IMG/VR virus record: IMGVR_UViG_3300005096_000422
Location: 1-37,984 of that record
Strand: one strand, 5' to 3'
Length of the DNA: 37,984 bases
Origin: a virus
In this document: positions 1-7,979 of the stretch, one piece after another
Layout: the number at the start of each line of letters is the position of its first letter
Position numbering within the stretch: position 1 is the stretch's first letter
Translations under genes and position numbers: made by a program
The notes under the pieces: generated by a model
Seen by the model: the letters and a program-made list of their open reading frames with translations, nothing else
Database searches by the model: none
Told to the model about the DNA's origin: nothing

Positions 1-136
1 CCCAGTTTACGGTGGTCCTGGTAGCGTTATTGACTTCGATTGGCGTGGCGGGGATTCCGGCAGCGAGCCTGGTGGCGATTACGATTATTCTTGCCACTAT
101 TGGATTACCGGCCGAGGCGGTGGGTTTGATCCTGGC
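1..136 (+). pseudogene. dicarboxylate/amino-acid:cation symporter, 5' fragment (split by prophage)
   Basis: The frame beginning at base 3 reads a membrane-protein C-terminal region (QFTVVLVALLTSIGVAGIP, then LVAITIILATIGLPAEAVG). This matches the last core helices of the GltP/DctA (DAACS) family of Na+/H+-coupled dicarboxylate or glutamate symporters of the inner membrane. The gene starts before the window. At 136 it runs into the prophage end; the frame continues for 12 phage-encoded residues and stops at 174..176. The missing C-terminus, starting [14 protein letters not shown], is in the same frame at 37227..37344. Joining the two sides minus one copy of the 6-bp repeat restores [11 protein letters not shown], the usual family sequence, so the transporter was intact before insertion and is probably inactive now. 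Confidence 0.9.
131..136. repeat. target-site duplication, left copy (CCTGGC)
   Basis: CCTGGC lies directly before the first TG of the element and again directly after its last CA (37227..37232). Mu-type transposition makes short target duplications, 5 bp in Mu itself. Here six bases match; one may be chance, or this phage may use 6 bp. Confidence 0.85.
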
Positions 137-177
137 TGAAGCCGCGCGCGATAATTCGCGCCCAAAACTGCGATAAA
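137..177 (+). promoter_or_regulatory. left end, transposase binding sites
   Basis: The first 41 bases contain GATAA at 150..154 (offset 13 to 17 from the end) and ACTGCGATAAA at 167..177 (offset 30 to 40). The right end, read inward, has GATAA at the same offset and ACTGCGATAAA at offset 31 to 41. Their symmetry and position mark them as core sites for the element's own transposase, like L1/R1 and L2/R2 of Mu. The first site also lies in a small inverted repeat, GCGCGA-TAAT-TCGCGC (146..161). No gene lies between here and 237. Confidence 0.75.
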
Positions 178-236
178 CCACTTGTGAATGACATTACAGG
201 ATACGCAACAAAATTGCGCACAGTGAAAGCCGCTCA

Positions 237-1043
237 CTAAAACAGTTTCAGGCTTCCGGTCTCACGCCGACCATTCTCACAGTGGTCATTCCAGATAAGA
301 AGCTCTCGAGCAGCTGTCCCTGAGCCTCCGCCAACGGTGTATCTTATAGCCAGTGATTCCATATGCAGGCCGTCAAACACCTGGCGGATATCTCGATGAT
401 CATTCAGGCTGATAACCATCGAGCCATCGACAGACCGCGCCAGATTGGCCATTAGCTCATATTGGTCTATCCCAAATTCCACCCCATAACCTTCTGTCTG
501 CCAATACGGTGGGTCGAGGTAAAACAGCGTATGTGGCCTATCGTACTTCTTGATAATACTGTCCCATGGCAGGTTCTCAACTACAGCACCATGTAGCCGG
601 AGGTGTGCCTGGCTGAGATCTTCCTCAAGGCGTAGAAGGTTAAGCCTTGGTCCCGATGTGGTAGCAGTACCGAAGCTTTGATTCTCAACCCGCCCACCGA
701 ATGCCAACTTCTGGAGGTAGTAGAAGCGCGCTGCGCGCTGGATATCGGTCAGGGTGGCTGGTACCTTCGCCTGCTCCCATTCATACACTTGGCGAGAGCT
801 GAGAGCCCACTTAAACTGCCGGACAAATTCCTCGAGGTGGTGCTGTACGATTCGGTACAGATTTATCAGTTCGCCATTGATGTCATTGATAACTTCAACA
901 TCGGATGGCGCCTTAGAGAAAAAGATCGCTGCTGCGCCACAGAAGGCTTCGACATAGCAGGTGTGTGCCGGAAACTTCGACTGGATATGGTCTGACAGTC
1001 GGGATTTGCCGCCGATCCACGGGATTATTGGTTGATGTTGCAT
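237..1043 (-). CDS. DNA adenine methylase (Dam/D12 class)
   Basis: A 268-residue protein that should transfer a methyl group from S-adenosylmethionine to N6 of adenine in DNA. Residues 8 to 13 (PWIGGK) form the AdoMet-binding motif with YVEAFCGAA at about 30 to 38 and NDIN near 54. DPPYW at 177 to 181 is the catalytic motif IV of amino-methyltransferases; the order matches the D12/Dam family. An RBS-like GAGG stands about 9 bases before the ATG. It is the last leftward late gene, about 100 bp from the element end. The Mu modification gene mom also sits last in the late region next to an end, so a role in protecting phage DNA or in regulation is likely. Target sequence is unknown; no restriction partner is present. 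Confidence 0.9.
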   Translation of the reverse strand: MQHQPIIPWIGGKSRLSDHIQSKFPAHTCYVEAFCGAAAIFFSKAPSDVEVINDINGELINLYRIVQHHLEEFVRQFKWALSSRQVYEWEQAKVPATLTDIQRAARFYYLQKLAFGGRVENQSFGTATTSGPRLNLLRLEEDLSQAHLRLHGAVVENLPWDSIIKKYDRPHTLFYLDPPYWQTEGYGVEFGIDQYELMANLARSVDGSMVISLNDHRDIRQVFDGLHMESLAIRYTVGGGSGTAARELLIWNDHCENGRRETGSLKLF

Positions 1044-1207
1044 GCGAGCCTCTTTTTACACACTGCAATACTGTTTAACTGTGTGATAGGCTCCCAGCGC
1101 CGCGTCGACGTGGCTGGGGGCCTTGCCTGGCTCACAGTGCGGTGTCACTGTGGGTTTGGGGCCCAGCTGTGTTACAGCACAGCTGGGTCGCCCTCATCTT
1201 TAACGAT
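1044..1207 (-). promoter_or_regulatory. hairpin-rich leader between tail fibre gene and methylase gene
   Basis: This gap holds three consecutive inverted repeats: CCCAGCTGTG/CACAGCTGGG (1162..1171 with 1178..1187, 10 bp, 6-nt loop), CACAGTG/CACTGTG (1133..1139 with 1146..1152) and CCCAGC/GCTGGG (1093..1098 with 1113..1118). None is followed by a T run on the leftward strand, so they are not ordinary intrinsic terminators. They would form a structured 5' leader for the methylase mRNA. A terminator-like, attenuator or translational control role is possible; none is shown. Confidence 0.5.
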
Positions 1208-2236
1208 TTACCTGTTATTAAACTGTTTCCATCGAACCGCAACAAGCATTACGCCTGGTGGTGAAATCCGACTAAGTGCGGTGTTGTCAATAATAAATCC
1301 GCCTTCATGTATTAGTTCAGCGATGTTCTCTCTGCTTTGATTTAGAGCTGTCAGATCGAGCATAAGCCCATCATTCAACGGGTCGAATAAAACGATTGTG
1401 CGGCCTGATAAATCTGATGTTTCGAACGGGTGTGGGCGTTCTGGCATACCTTTATTTTTATACGACATCGTGATTTCCACTTCTGCAACCGGAGTTTCTC
1501 CACGTTCCCAGGCCATGAATAGGTCACGATCCACCTGAGTCATTTTCATCGCATCTCTTATGGAACGAACCGCAGCAATAGATTGCGGTTTCTCACGCTC
1601 GAACCGATATGCACGACCTTTTGCATCAATGCGTTGTGGTGTGATATCAACGCTGCTGTTATAAGCCCACGGCGGGTCTTGAGCCACGGATGTAGCAATA
1701 ATATCGCCGGTTGTATTATCAATCAGTGCATAAACAAACAGAGGAATTGTACCATCACCGAGATCATACGGGGGAGAGGCTTGAACATATGTCGACCGCA
1801 TATAATACGTACCGGCCGATGGATCTGCATTATATACAGCAACAGCTGATGGGGTTACTGTCGCGGGGACGGAAACCCTGCCTGACGAAGACGGTGACAT
1901 TCCAACAAACCAGTTAGTTGTATTATCTCCACCCGTCGGCGTAATCGTAGCAGCTGACGATGCATTTATGGTTATTGACTGATTTGATATAGTGGTTTTC
2001 AGCTCACTTTGACCAATGGCATTAGGCGCGATCTCTGCAGCAGTCATGCTGTTTGGGGCGAAATCACCTGCGCCCCATGGATACCCAGCCAAAGCCGCGT
2101 TTTGTACCCGTGGCGCGCCGACCGCCCCCTCAGCAATCGCAGCAGGATTATCACGCAACGCCGTCATCAATGGCGTATCTATTACACTCTCAGGATCTAT
2201 ATCACCGTCAGGGACATTGGTAAATGGTACAGTCAT
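1208..2236 (-). CDS. putative tail fibre / tail tip protein
   Basis: 342 residues, the last structural gene of the late operon. The N-terminal 80 residues (FTNVPDGDIDPESVIDTPLM, then alanine-rich repeats with NAALAG and NAIGQSELK) look like the trunk-attachment part of phage tail fibres. The middle is rich in small and beta-forming residues. The C-terminal part (from about 245) carries a conserved-looking segment with MTQVDRDLFMAWERGE. Its start overlaps the preceding gene's stop (TAATG), so it is translationally coupled. Position after the hub gene fits a receptor-binding or tip protein. The DNA is more AT-rich than the neighbouring tail genes, as is common for exchangeable receptor modules. 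No enzymatic motif is seen. Confidence 0.6.
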   Translation of the reverse strand: MTVPFTNVPDGDIDPESVIDTPLMTALRDNPAAIAEGAVGAPRVQNAALAGYPWGAGDFAPNSMTAAEIAPNAIGQSELKTTISNQSITINASSAATITPTGGDNTTNWFVGMSPSSSGRVSVPATVTPSAVAVYNADPSAGTYYMRSTYVQASPPYDLGDGTIPLFVYALIDNTTGDIIATSVAQDPPWAYNSSVDITPQRIDAKGRAYRFEREKPQSIAAVRSIRDAMKMTQVDRDLFMAWERGETPVAEVEITMSYKNKGMPERPHPFETSDLSGRTIVLFDPLNDGLMLDLTALNQSRENIAELIHEGGFIIDNTALSRISPPGVMLVAVRWKQFNNR

Positions 2237-2457
2237 TAATCAGCCTCCACTAATGTCATGCGCCGGTTGATTGGGTGATTGCATTGGACGCGATACATTA
2301 CTTCAAACAGTACTTCTGCTTCGCCATCACCCTGTTCCTGCACCTGGGTGAATCCTTTAAAGGCGCCGCAACTCAGGCAGGCTGAGACAGGTCTGACCCG
2401 GAAGAATCGGTCAGGGCACGCAATATGCGCTGTGCTTGGTACAATCAGGTCAATCAT
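2236..2457 (-). CDS. small tail-region protein, unknown
   Basis: About 73 residues from ATG at 2457, which overlaps the hub gene stop as ATGA; a longer start at 2469 is possible but less natural. Its stop overlaps the next start as TAATG. The sequence has three cysteines (ACPD, then SACLSCGAF) and no membrane segment. Its place between hub and fibre suggests a small tail-tip or assembly protein. No family recognised. Confidence 0.6.
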   Translation of the reverse strand: MIDLIVPSTAHIACPDRFFRVRPVSACLSCGAFKGFTQVQEQGDGEAEVLFEVMYRVQCNHPINRRMTLVEAD

Positions 2458-4172
2458 TGAATTACCCATCCATCTGTTCCATCAGTCATTAGTCCACTGG
2501 CGTTGGCAATATGTGCGTACACCGAATCTGTGGGGTAATCCGGTGTACCGGCGGGCGCGATAAAGCCGCGCCTGTTCCCCAGAATCGTCGTTTCCAGCTG
2601 CACCGCAATATGATCGCCTTTATCTTCAACCCGGCGTAGCAGGCAGCGCGTTGTTTTCGGATTGCCGTTTTTATCCACTAACTGACCTACCTGCACCTCA
2701 ACCAGGGCGCCAGGTCCCTCAGTGAAGTCCTTGGGATCGATTCTTCCTGACAGACGCTTCGGCGGGTCCCTGTAACGTGTCAGCTTGCGCCCAGCCAGTG
2801 CTAGAACGGCACCATCATTTGCTTGTGTGAACCAGGATGAATACAGGTTGTCAACGCGACGATCATTGTATTCATTAGGCCCTTCTGCATCGACATCGAT
2901 TTGCAACCGGGACCGGTGAAAATTCTTGGCATCGTCACTATCTTCTGTGGAATTTATCAAGTCATAATTAATCGATATGCGGGTCTTACGCAGCGCATCG
3001 ACACTGATAATACGCGTTGTACCATCCATGAACGTTTCATCTGTCCATTTTGCCAAACTACTGGAGGGTGGCTCACCGGCGATGACTTTGAACTTTACTA
3101 ATTTCTCAATGGCTTGCCACCAGATGGAACCATTAGCAAGAATCGCAAGCTCAGCCAACATCCGGCTACCGGATTCCGGGCGACTACGCGTCGCCGTAAT
3201 GTTGTACGAATTACCAAGCCATGTGGCTTCCTGAAGATTCAGCTGGGCAACGTCAATATAGGTATCCGAAATGCCCGTTTCATTGAGGATATCGTGAATA
3301 ACCTGAGTGATTGGTGTATTAATCCAGGTCCTGTTTTTTTGCACCTGAGCGCCACTACTGTGGCTGTCTGCCTTAGTGCCAAACTGACCACGCGCCAAAC
3401 CGGTTAGCGTATCCCCGGTACGACTGGCCTTTTTTATAATCTCGCTGCCTATACGAAAATAATCATCCCCATCATATTGCGGACCTTCGCCAGCACCCAG
3501 TAAAACGCTAACGTCAGATGCTGTAATACCTGCTGCCAAACTGCCGGTAGATTCCACAGGCAACTGATCACGGTCAGACAATTTCAGTGGATCTTTGAGC
3601 GTAATACGGACACGGCCGGTAGCATCCGGCCCATCGATCTGGTCAATGATATACAACTCATCCTGGAACGCATTCCAGTCCCATGGATTGAGCGCATAGC
3701 CCCGGCGGATACGTGCCCAGCGGCCGCTATAGTTCGGGTTTCTGGCAATTAGCCGGGCCAGAAACGTACTCCCTGCAGGTACTGTTCTTTGTCCGGTATA
3801 CGGATCCTGCTCCACGTCTGACGTGACTTCGTCCTGCAGGATCACAGACACACTGGCACGGCGTGCCAAACCCGCTTCGGGATCGATCTCGGTTGGCGCA
3901 GTGGCTGCGCTGATCAGGTACGGCCGTAGCGTTTCACCAATAGGGATGGGCGCACCGCGATTGATAAAGCGGTAGGTCTTGCTGCCCAGGTTGAAGTTTG
4001 GCGTGTCTTTGCAGGTCCAAAACGTGTTGTAACAGGGTGTGCCGGTTGCCGTACACGGGAGCACACTAAACGTGTTTAGACATCGATCGAGGTCCAGTTC
4101 CAGGATCGTGACCGGCTGCCGGTCAAATGCCGTCCTGGCTGCTGTTCTGACTGGACTCTCGACAATGCTCAT
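2454..4172 (-). CDS. tail hub-like protein (siphovirus tail tip)
   Basis: 572 residues, following tape measure and distal tail genes in the usual siphovirus order. The N-terminal third has many cysteines (DRCLNTF, PCTATGTPC, FWTC) and the middle contains FRIGSEIIKKASRTGDTL-type beta segments with GLARGQFGT. The C-terminal part contains YSSWFTQANDGAVLALAG. This composition and position fit the central hub or tip protein below the tail tube (the gp27-like fold in characterised tails), but no signature motif proves it. Seven bases separate it from the distal tail gene, and it overlaps the next gene by 4 bp. Confidence 0.6.
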   Translation of the reverse strand: MSIVESPVRTAARTAFDRQPVTILELDLDRCLNTFSVLPCTATGTPCYNTFWTCKDTPNFNLGSKTYRFINRGAPIPIGETLRPYLISAATAPTEIDPEAGLARRASVSVILQDEVTSDVEQDPYTGQRTVPAGSTFLARLIARNPNYSGRWARIRRGYALNPWDWNAFQDELYIIDQIDGPDATGRVRITLKDPLKLSDRDQLPVESTGSLAAGITASDVSVLLGAGEGPQYDGDDYFRIGSEIIKKASRTGDTLTGLARGQFGTKADSHSSGAQVQKNRTWINTPITQVIHDILNETGISDTYIDVAQLNLQEATWLGNSYNITATRSRPESGSRMLAELAILANGSIWWQAIEKLVKFKVIAGEPPSSSLAKWTDETFMDGTTRIISVDALRKTRISINYDLINSTEDSDDAKNFHRSRLQIDVDAEGPNEYNDRRVDNLYSSWFTQANDGAVLALAGRKLTRYRDPPKRLSGRIDPKDFTEGPGALVEVQVGQLVDKNGNPKTTRCLLRRVEDKGDHIAVQLETTILGNRRGFIAPAGTPDYPTDSVYAHIANASGLMTDGTDGWVIQ

Positions 4173-4179
4173 CGATCGC

Positions 4180-5040
4180 TCACAGTAGTATCTTGCCGCC
4201 AGACTCCAGCAGCAGATAGCCGCCAGACTCCAGTAGCAGCGCGGCGGCTGTTACAACAGGAACAAACTGCAGGCTGGAGTCCAGCAGCGCAACACCACTG
4301 ACCTGCAGCTGCAAATCGGCAAACTCACCCCGGCCTATAGGCGCTTTGTAACCACGACTTGACTCTACCAGGAACAATTCATTGGCGTGGTCGACCGGGT
4401 CCCAGACAAACAACCAGGGTTTCGCGCGCAAGTGCTGTGACCATGCCACATTCCAGGTGCTGCGTAGCCAGCTCCATGTCAGGTTGCGGAATCTGAGACG
4501 CTCTTTCCACTCCTCATATTCGACAACACTGCCGAGGGGCTGACCTTTTATGTTGCGGTTAAACTTACCTGCTGGTGCACGGCCCATTGGGTCAAAACCA
4601 GAGCGCAGCCGGCGCGGGAATTCCAGCTTGTTGCCTACCGATACAATGGCCAGTGACTCTAATGCCGGACCGGTAGTCCGGACCTGCCAATATTGCGCAG
4701 TTTGGCTGGAAAACGTTACCAGGAACGGGAGATCATTAGCGGGAGAAATGGTAGCAGCCAGGTTGTCATCTGCCACAAAGTTATCACTCGAATAACGGAC
4801 TTCCATCGTGGCGCCCTGAGTGCCTATATCGTGGCCGTACACAGCTAAATAGTCTGCTGATTTCGGGCTACCGCAGTCAACGGTTACTGTTGCTGGATGA
4901 GCACCTGCTTTCCACCAGGTGTAAGGGCGCCAGTCATTGATATTTTGTACTGCATACTGACTGCCCGCATTAGTGCTGGATGCTACTGGTAACGCATCAG
5001 CAAAGCGGTTATCGAAAAGCGCCAATGGCAAGCCCGTCAT
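4180..5040 (-). CDS. distal tail protein with discoidin-like N-terminal domain
   Basis: 286 residues. Residues about 25 to 130 (INDWRPYTWWKAGAHPATVT, DCGSPKSADYLAVYGHDIG, YWQVRT) resemble an F5/8 type C (discoidin) beta-sandwich, a carbohydrate-binding fold often found in tail tips. The second half (about 150 to 260) contains RNLTWSWLRSTW and LFVWDPVDHANELFLVES, which fits the belt/beta-barrel of distal tail proteins. The extreme C-terminus is an odd near-perfect repeat, LLLESGGYLLLESGG, encoded by a direct DNA repeat at about 4195..4245. It overlaps the tape-measure stop as ATGA. Function is by position and composition. Confidence 0.6.
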   Translation of the reverse strand: MTGLPLALFDNRFADALPVASSTNAGSQYAVQNINDWRPYTWWKAGAHPATVTVDCGSPKSADYLAVYGHDIGTQGATMEVRYSSDNFVADDNLAATISPANDLPFLVTFSSQTAQYWQVRTTGPALESLAIVSVGNKLEFPRRLRSGFDPMGRAPAGKFNRNIKGQPLGSVVEYEEWKERLRFRNLTWSWLRSTWNVAWSQHLRAKPWLFVWDPVDHANELFLVESSRGYKAPIGRGEFADLQLQVSGVALLDSSLQFVPVVTAAALLLESGGYLLLESGGKILL

Positions 5041-7217
5041 GCGGAAACCTTCACTGTTACGCCGTCGCCAATGGCTTCGTTGATTTCAGGGATAATCTGA
5101 TCGCGCACCATATTGGTCGTGATCAGGCGGTCTGAGTCAAGAACAATGAATACGGTACGCTCTGGGGCCTGCTGTCTTTGATCCGGACCAGCTATAGCGT
5201 CATTTGTTACCGGGTTGTTGGTGCCCGGATCCGCCTGAAAAACGGGTGAGGCCTCTGGGCCACCACCACCGGCAATACCTGATGCTTGCACCAGTCCAGT
5301 GGCTGCGATCAGTGCGATACTGGCGGCACCCCATGCACCAATAGCTGCAGCCATTGGTGGTCCGGCTATAGGGCCAAGCTCAGCCATGGCGCGTATCTGC
5401 GCAACTTTTGTGTTCACAATCGTTTGCGCGATCGCAAGCCCTTTCTGTACAACCAGCGCCAGCAACGCAGCTGTCTTTGACTTTGTCGCCAATACGTTCA
5501 GTAGCGCCACGGTATTAGTGAATGTGGCTTGCCGCATTGACCGCACGCTGGCCTCAACGCCTCTTTGGCGCTTCAGATCTTTAGTATCGAGCTTCGCCTT
5601 TTGATTGGTGTACCAGGTGTCCAGTGCCGCACGCCGTTCGTTATACGCCTGGTAGGACTGCGCGTTTGTATCCAATGCTTCCTCGAGCAAAAACTGCTTT
5701 TCGAGGAAGTCATTTTGTAACAGTTCCCGCTCGCTGAGCATCGAATCATCAAGGGCGATCAGTTTTTCACTGAGCGCCTCGCGCAGTTTGCGTAGATCCT
5801 CTTCAGCATTGCCCAGGATGAAACTGCCGCCTTCGGAACCCGGTGCATTGGCTGCCGCAGCTGCAAGCTCTGCGCGCGATGCCTCCATTTCCTCACGGAT
5901 ACGGGTGAAGAAGTTGCGGATACGTGATTCAGCACTCTCACCGCCTCCAGCATCATCACCCAGCAGGATATCAGCCAATGGCTTCACATCGCGTTGAATG
6001 GTGCCAGACATCAACTCGGTACGTTTCTGGAGTGCATCAAGTTTTTCACGCGCCGCTTCGTTGCCTGATGTAAGCCACTCGAAAAATCCAACCTGGTCTT
6101 GTGAGTAGGCTTTCCACCATTCTGCTGTGGTGCGCATCTCATCACCAGCAGCTGTCAGGCCTGCAACAACAATCAGGCCTTTTCTACCGCCAAGTAGCGC
6201 ACCGACGATGCCGATTTCCTGTGCCCATTGCGGCAGGCGCTGATATTCAGCCCACAAATCCGAGCCTATGCGTGAGATATTGTCAATGGGTCCATCGACA
6301 ACATCCACAAATTTTGCTGTGCCAATAGCCATTGTCTCAATGGCATTGATAATCGTGTCAGACCAGCGTTTTGCGGCGGCTTCGTTGTTCTTCAGCGCGT
6401 TGCCCAGGTCATCATCGATAACGTTGGCAGCGGCCTTGAAGAAATCAAACAGCCCGGCGTCCATGATCTGATTGCGTACCAGAAACCACTTGTCCGACAG
6501 CATGGACATGGTGCCGCCCCAAGTACGCGCAAGCTTATCTGTCGCACCTCGGAACTTACTATCGGTATCAGTCCAGGCGGCAACCAGCTGGGCCTTGGTT
6601 TCCTCAGCAGAGATCGTCACGCCTGCCTGAAAGCCAAGCATCGCCAAAATGCCACGCTCCCGGAACAGGTCGGCTGAATTCGCACCGGCAGAGAGCATGC
6701 GTGAGATCTGTTCCGTGGTTAACTGAATGCTAAATCCAGATGTAGCAGCCAGGTCAGCAATCAACGGCATCCACTGTACGATTTCGTCAACACCGCCACG
6801 CAGTATGCCGGACAGCTGCGTGGCAGATGCCATAATCTCTTCATACTCAAACGGCACGCGACTAGCGAACTGCGCCATCTCGGCAAACAGGCGGTTGCCT
6901 TCGTTCACATCGCCGAGCAATACACTAAGCCGTGTTCGGAACTGTTCTGATGTCGACGCCGCATCGATAAACTGGCGCGATACCGCCCCAATTCCAACGC
7001 CTACCAGCGCCGTTTTGAGCGAAAAGATATTGCGGGTCAATTTGGACAGATTACCGTTCACACCAACATAGGCGGCGCTCATGGCCCTGGCTGCTCGCGC
7101 GCCTTTCTTCATGCTCTTCTCAGCGGTGCGGCCGAATTTCTCGACCGTCACAGAGCCATCGTCCTTCACGCGCAGGACAACTGACAGCTCACCACCTTTA
7201 CCGATCCCGATTGCCAT
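5037..7217 (-). CDS. tape measure protein
   Basis: 726 residues, the longest tail gene. It begins with a typical tape-measure N-terminus (LSVVLRVKDDGSVTVEKFGR, then an alanine-rich helix), has helical segments to about residue 300 (ISRMLSAGANSADLFRERG), a coiled-coil stretch about 450 to 590, and a hydrophobic segment about 610 to 665 (ALLALVVQKGLAIAQTIVN and following). In tailed phages this protein sets tail length and passes into the host membrane at DNA entry. At roughly 1.5 angstrom per residue it predicts a tail near 110 nm. The gene follows the frameshifted chaperone pair and overlaps its second frame by 20 bp. Confidence 0.9.
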   Translation of the reverse strand: MAIGIGKGGELSVVLRVKDDGSVTVEKFGRTAEKSMKKGARAARAMSAAYVGVNGNLSKLTRNIFSLKTALVGVGIGAVSRQFIDAASTSEQFRTRLSVLLGDVNEGNRLFAEMAQFASRVPFEYEEIMASATQLSGILRGGVDEIVQWMPLIADLAATSGFSIQLTTEQISRMLSAGANSADLFRERGILAMLGFQAGVTISAEETKAQLVAAWTDTDSKFRGATDKLARTWGGTMSMLSDKWFLVRNQIMDAGLFDFFKAAANVIDDDLGNALKNNEAAAKRWSDTIINAIETMAIGTAKFVDVVDGPIDNISRIGSDLWAEYQRLPQWAQEIGIVGALLGGRKGLIVVAGLTAAGDEMRTTAEWWKAYSQDQVGFFEWLTSGNEAAREKLDALQKRTELMSGTIQRDVKPLADILLGDDAGGGESAESRIRNFFTRIREEMEASRAELAAAAANAPGSEGGSFILGNAEEDLRKLREALSEKLIALDDSMLSERELLQNDFLEKQFLLEEALDTNAQSYQAYNERRAALDTWYTNQKAKLDTKDLKRQRGVEASVRSMRQATFTNTVALLNVLATKSKTAALLALVVQKGLAIAQTIVNTKVAQIRAMAELGPIAGPPMAAAIGAWGAASIALIAATGLVQASGIAGGGGPEASPVFQADPGTNNPVTNDAIAGPDQRQQAPERTVFIVLDSDRLITTNMVRDQIIPEINEAIGDGVTVKVSA

Positions 7218-7536
7218 GCTCGTTATTGCTCAGTTGCTCTTTTTCAGTCTGTGCGACGACAGTGTCGATAATGTCTAGTGCCTGCACCCAATGTGCTGGC
7301 TGTTCCCACCAGGTACCCGGTAATGGCAGGAATCCCTGGTTACGCCATTCCCGCGAACGGAAATAAAACTCGTATTGGTGGCCAAGCCATACCGGGCAAT
7401 CCGTGCCCGGTTCTTCCGGGATATCCGGCACCCATTGTTCAGGCTCAGCCTCGCAACACAGTGCCGGGTAATCATTTACTCGTGGACAGTCTGCGCAGCC
7501 GAAGCCTCCGGCTTTGGCTCTGGCTGCGCGTCGGAG
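7198..7536 (-). CDS. tail assembly chaperone, -1 frame extension (GT-type)
   Basis: This frame is open from the slippery site at 7536..7542 down to a stop at 7198 and adds about 112 residues (LRRAARAKAGGFGCADCP and on, ending NNEHGNRDR) to the first 148 residues of the upstream protein, giving a fusion of about 260 residues. In lambda and many siphoviruses G and GT are made by exactly this kind of -1 shift and load the tape measure for tail tube assembly. A free-standing start (GTG at 7431) exists in the frame but has no convincing RBS, so the fusion is the likely product. The part WLGHQYEFYFRSREWRNQG is aromatic-rich. Confidence 0.75.
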   Translation of the reverse strand, partial: LRRAARAKAGGFGCADCPRVNDYPALCCEAEPEQWVPDIPEEPGTDCPVWLGHQYEFYFRSREWRNQGFLPLPGTWWEQPAHWVQALDIIDTVVAQTEKEQLSNNEHGNRDR

Positions 7537-7979
7537 TTTTTTGCCTGGCCTTCAGATAACGAACCGCGCTTGAGTACTGCCGGGCCAAGCTCCATAACGA
7601 CGCCGAAGTCCACTACCTGCAGGAACTGCGTGCCGGTCATCTCGAGCGACTTGCCGTCCGGATCCAGAACCGGCTTAACAGAAATCAGGCAGTCGCTGAG
7701 CAGTTCCATGTAATCACCCACTGTGCTGGCCAGATCCACTTGCTTACCTTTAAGGAATGGCTCGAGGTGCTCCGGCTTAATCTCACCGCCATTGGCCTCC
7801 GCCTTCGCCTCATTCATGGCCTGGATCAGATCCTGGTCATTCATCACGCTTTGCGTCAGGCGGGCCTGGGCGCGGGCACTCGGGGCGCGAAAGGTGAACA
7901 CCGTCGGGTTATCGCTGTCCTGGTCAGCGCGCAGGACGTACTCGAAAGTTTCATCCGGTAAACGTACGTGCAATGCCAT
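7476..7979 (-). CDS. tail assembly chaperone (G-type)
   Basis: 167 residues from ATG at 7979, which overlaps the tail tube stop (TGATG) and has AGGAG about 8 bases upstream; a start at 7997 is possible but would lie inside the tube gene. The protein (LHVRLPDETFEYVLRADQD, FRAPSARAQARLTQSV) is acidic with a C-terminal PEPKPEAS tail. It lies between tail tube and tape measure, the standard place of lambda G-like chaperones, and carries the frameshift site near its 3' end. Confidence 0.8.
   Translation of the reverse strand: MALHVRLPDETFEYVLRADQDSDNPTVFTFRAPSARAQARLTQSVMNDQDLIQAMNEAKAEANGGEIKPEHLEPFLKGKQVDLASTVGDYMELLSDCLISVKPVLDPDGKSLEMTGTQFLQVVDFGVVMELGPAVLKRGSLSEGQAKNSDAQPEPKPEASAAQTVHE
7493..7542 (-). 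promoter_or_regulatory. programmed -1 ribosomal frameshift signal
   Basis: On the leftward strand the zero frame reads GCA AAA AAC, giving the canonical heptamer A AAA AAC at 7542..7536. Six bases later comes a perfect 8-bp stem, GCGCAGCC (7529..7522) with GGCTGCGC (7500..7493), and a weaker inner stem. Heptamer, 6-nt spacer and stem-loop are the three elements of a bacterial -1 frameshift site, and the -1 frame is open through to 7198. Confidence 0.85.

Noticed and set aside
1044-1207. Small Com-like translational activator or invertible tail-fibre segment next to the methylase
   Set aside because: No short frame here has a convincing RBS plus zinc-finger, and no invertase gene or duplicated fibre ends are seen.
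2352-2361. CCTTTAAAGG as a further copy of the dyad motif
   Set aside because: Only the CTTTAA half is shared; centre and flanks differ and it lies within a coding region.
7275-7475. Open frame of 66 codons on the minus strand next to the chaperone gene
   Set aside because: It lies in the third frame over the -1 extension; the extension has the frameshift signal and sensible composition, this one has neither.
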